Source of the DNA: Bacillus sp. MUM 116 | Lineage (GTDB): Bacteria > Bacillota > Bacilli > Bacillales > Cytobacillaceae | DNA length: 64,000 nt | Direction: 5' to 3' | Assembly (NCBI RefSeq): GCF_001866655.1 | Contig: NZ_MLYR01000008.1 | Span: 34,368 to 98,367 of the forward strand | In this document: one piece after another, positions 62,351 to 64,000 of the stretch | Layout: each line of letters begins with the position of its first letter | Position numbering within the stretch: the stretch's first letter is position 1 | Position numbers and translations under genes: made by a program | Notes under the pieces: model-generated | Databases searched by the model: none | The model's input: only the letters and a program-made list of their open reading frames with translations | Told to the model about the DNA's origin: nothing

Positions 62351-62560
62351 ATGAATAAAAGATGGACAATCGGGAAAATTAAAGAATTTGTTGAGAACAA
62401 TTCGGAAAGTAAGTTGCTATCGGCGGAATACCACGGTTTTTCTCAAAAGTTACTATTTAAATGTGCATGTGGTAGCAATTTTGAAAAAACATTTACGAAA
62501 TTTAAAAATAATAACCAACGTAAATGCGACGTGTGCCAACCGCCAAAAGCTTCACGCTAA
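62351..62560 (+). CDS. Small zinc-ribbon protein, phage/homing-endonuclease accessory type
   Basis: Protein of 69 residues: MNKRWTIGKIKEFVENNSES, then LFKCACGSNFEKTF and RKCDVCQ. The two CxxC pairs form a zinc ribbon like those seen in front of homing endonucleases and in phage proteins, where the module is usually followed by more domains. Here it ends after PPKASR, so it may be a fragment. GAGGTG lies 7 nt before ATG 62351. Confidence 0.6.
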   Translation: MNKRWTIGKIKEFVENNSESKLLSAEYHGFSQKLLFKCACGSNFEKTFTKFKNNNQRKCDVCQPPKASR

Positions 62561-62849
62561 ATGTATAGCGAATAAACGAAGTGCCGATTTCTATTAAATA
62601 GAATTTGGTGCTAATATGAGGGACGCTCTTCAATTAAAGGGCGCTATTCCGAAGTAATGATTAAAGTCCAATTTCTCAATTTTAATGTTGAGAAATTGGG
62701 CTTTTTATTATTTAGTGCAAAATAGCGCTTAAAACAGGCGCAAAATAAATCTTAAAATGACATATAGGAGTAAATGCGTCAAAAACAAGGGGGAAAAAAC
62801 AACCTCAAAATCCTTAATCGTTTCCATTTTTTTGGATTATCTACTGTAA

Positions 62850-63011
62850 CTATTTTTTTAATATCGCCATTTGATAATTTTTAATTTGTTGGATTGCTTC
62901 TTCTAGTCTTTCTATGTCACGTCTACACCATTTATCTATATCGGTTAGCCGTTCTAGGTTGTATATGTGCCTGAATCTTGTTTCACTTTCTCGGATATGA
63001 TGGATATACAT
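62850..63011 (-). CDS. Small charged protein, 53 residues
   Basis: ATG 63011 follows GGGAGGTAATAAC. It encodes MYIHHIRESETRFRHIYNLE, then DIDKWCRRDIERLEEAIQQI. Helical and charged, similar in type to small phage or plasmid proteins. Not recognised. Strong start signals support it. Confidence 0.6.
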   Translation of the reverse strand: MYIHHIRESETRFRHIYNLERLTDIDKWCRRDIERLEEAIQQIKNYQMAILKK

Positions 63012-63032
63012 GTTATTACCTCCCTAAGACAC

Positions 63033-63052
63033 AGGAACCTTTAAAGGTTCCT
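63033..63052. repeat. Perfect 20-bp palindrome
   Basis: AGGAACCTTTAAAGGTTCCT, between two divergent small genes; could be an operator or hairpin. Confidence 0.6.
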
Positions 63053-63131
63053 GCTCCATACTTCTTTAATTGGGGAATGAAGTTCTTCATCGTTATAGAA
63101 GATGGTTTTTTTTGGTAAGGAGATGTTGACC

Positions 63132-63398
63132 ATGAATTTTTTTCAAAGCGTCACTACTTTAGAGGAGTTAAAAAAACAATACAGAAAGTTAGCTTTACAA
63201 TTTCACCCGGACCGTGGAGGAAACGAAAAAGATTTTATTGAACTAAAAAAAGAATACGATCAACTATTCGAAAAGCTAAATAAAACCGAAGAAACCAACA
63301 ACGCTTATACAAATATCATTGATGCTCTAATGAAATTCAGTGAAATCAATATTGAAATCATCGGAACTTGGGTTTGGGTGTTGTTTAGATACTATTGA
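63132..63398 (+). CDS. J-domain protein, phage/plasmid type, truncated
   Basis: Protein of 88 residues with a J domain (residues 1-50) containing the HPD motif in LALQFHPDRGGNEKDF, which stimulates DnaK-type chaperones. ATG 63132 follows AAGGAG by 9 nt. Related phage and mobile-element proteins continue for 30-40 residues after the EIEIIGTWVWV segment; here the frame ends in LFRYY, suggesting a frameshift. It lies near the putative island end. Confidence 0.7.
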   Translation: MNFFQSVTTLEELKKQYRKLALQFHPDRGGNEKDFIELKKEYDQLFEKLNKTEETNNAYTNIIDALMKFSEINIEIIGTWVWVLFRYY

Positions 63399-63537
63399 AA
63401 GAACAAGTTTCGTGGCTATATTTCAAATTTACGGCTGCCCCTTAGATCCAAATAAAAAGGAGCAGCATTTAAGCCGCTCACAACAATAACATGAAGAATT
63501 ACCTAATTTTTTAATGAATCAACTTTAGTTCACTAAT

Positions 63538-63700
63538 AAATGGCTCGTTTTTTAAAGACTAGTGAAGAGAATTTATCTACCCTAAAACGTAGCGCAGTGC
63601 AAAACAGGGAGGTCGAGTCGGATGACGAGGATAACTTGCTGCATTTATTAATAATTCATTATATAGAAAAAGGCAAGCCAGTATAGACTGACCGCCTTCT
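63538..63700 (+). pseudogene. S1-domain gene 3'-end fragment, copy 5, with terminator
   Basis: Matches the last 100 bp of the intact gene (from MARYLKTSEENLSTLK), its downstream 40 bp and its AAGGCAAGCC hairpin, with point changes that break the frame. The best preserved of the tail copies. Confidence 0.8.
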
Positions 63701-63731
63701 TTATATAGTTATTATAATTAAGTAAATTGAT

Positions 63732-63805
<74 letters not shown>

Positions 63806-63834
63806 CGATAAAAAATAGTTATTAATTATAACAG

Positions 63835-63950
<116 letters not shown>

Positions 63951-64000
63951 TATTTAATTGAGGTTTCATTCCCTCAAAACTAGATAATACAGAAGAAGTT
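63951..64000 (-). other. 23S-5S spacer of the rrn operon
   Basis: Contains CCCTCAAAACTAGATAA, typical of Bacillus 23S-5S spacers. The 23S gene lies beyond the window. Confidence 0.7.

Overview
The window looks like chromosomal DNA of a spore-forming Bacillaceae (Bacillus/Neobacillus-like Firmicute). The base composition is AT-rich, ribosome binding sites are strong GGAGG types, and there is a spoVS gene, a YkoE-YkoD-YkoC/TenA operon behind a TPP riboswitch, a DesR-type regulator, and a 5S rRNA next to an initiator tRNA. No replication origin, CRISPR array or intact insertion sequence was seen.

Left third (1-32.5 kb): a catabolic and transport region dominated by amine or amino-acid type permeases. 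An aldehyde dehydrogenase (cut by the window edge) follows an APC permease that is divergent from a MerR regulator. After a phosphatase and a two-component system comes a ureohydrolase/nitrilase-family operon. It has a convincing sigma-54 promoter and lies just downstream of its likely activator, a PAS-AAA-HTH protein. A YitT-type membrane protein has a second sigma-54 promoter and the same candidate activator site. A two-gene cassette (APC permease, then YtcJ-type amidohydrolase) occurs three times, and the tail of a further permease survives near 9.1 kb. A second MerR regulator carries a dyad (AACTACCGGTAGTT) that also sits inside the long promoter spacer of the first cassette, which suggests a local regulon. 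A UvrA-like ATPase, an MFS transporter and a DeoR/HAD pair complete this part.

Middle (32.5-48.7 kb): a class A penicillin-binding protein, a heterocycloanthracin/sonorensin-type bacteriocin precursor without visible modification genes, a MarR-MFS efflux pair with a 20-bp palindromic operator, the thiamine-precursor operon (ykoE-ykoD-ykoC-tenA), and a secreted protein of five near-identical BTRD1-like repeats. Between them lie several gene remnants (FTR1, VanZ, AhpD) and a dispersed short repeat with the core CACCCGATWGTTTAAG.

Right part (48.7-64 kb): bounded by a 51-bp direct repeat of the 3' end of tRNA-fMet. The full tRNA is next to 5S rRNA at 63.7-63.9 kb. The truncated copy is next to tRNA-Ile at 48.8 kb. 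This is the arrangement expected of a genomic island inserted at the tRNA 3' end, although no integrase is visible. The interval holds a desaturase with a truncated desR and no desK, HU, an S1-domain protein with four decayed copies of its 3' end spread around it, a DinB protein, an FAD oxidoreductase, many gene fragments (DEAD-box helicase, IS4-type transposase, serine recombinase, TlpA-like) and spoVS. It also holds what reads as a decayed Pycsar anti-phage system: a truncated PycC cyclase overlapping by 4 nt an intact PycTM-type membrane effector.

All family assignments come from reading the translated sequence. No database search was run.
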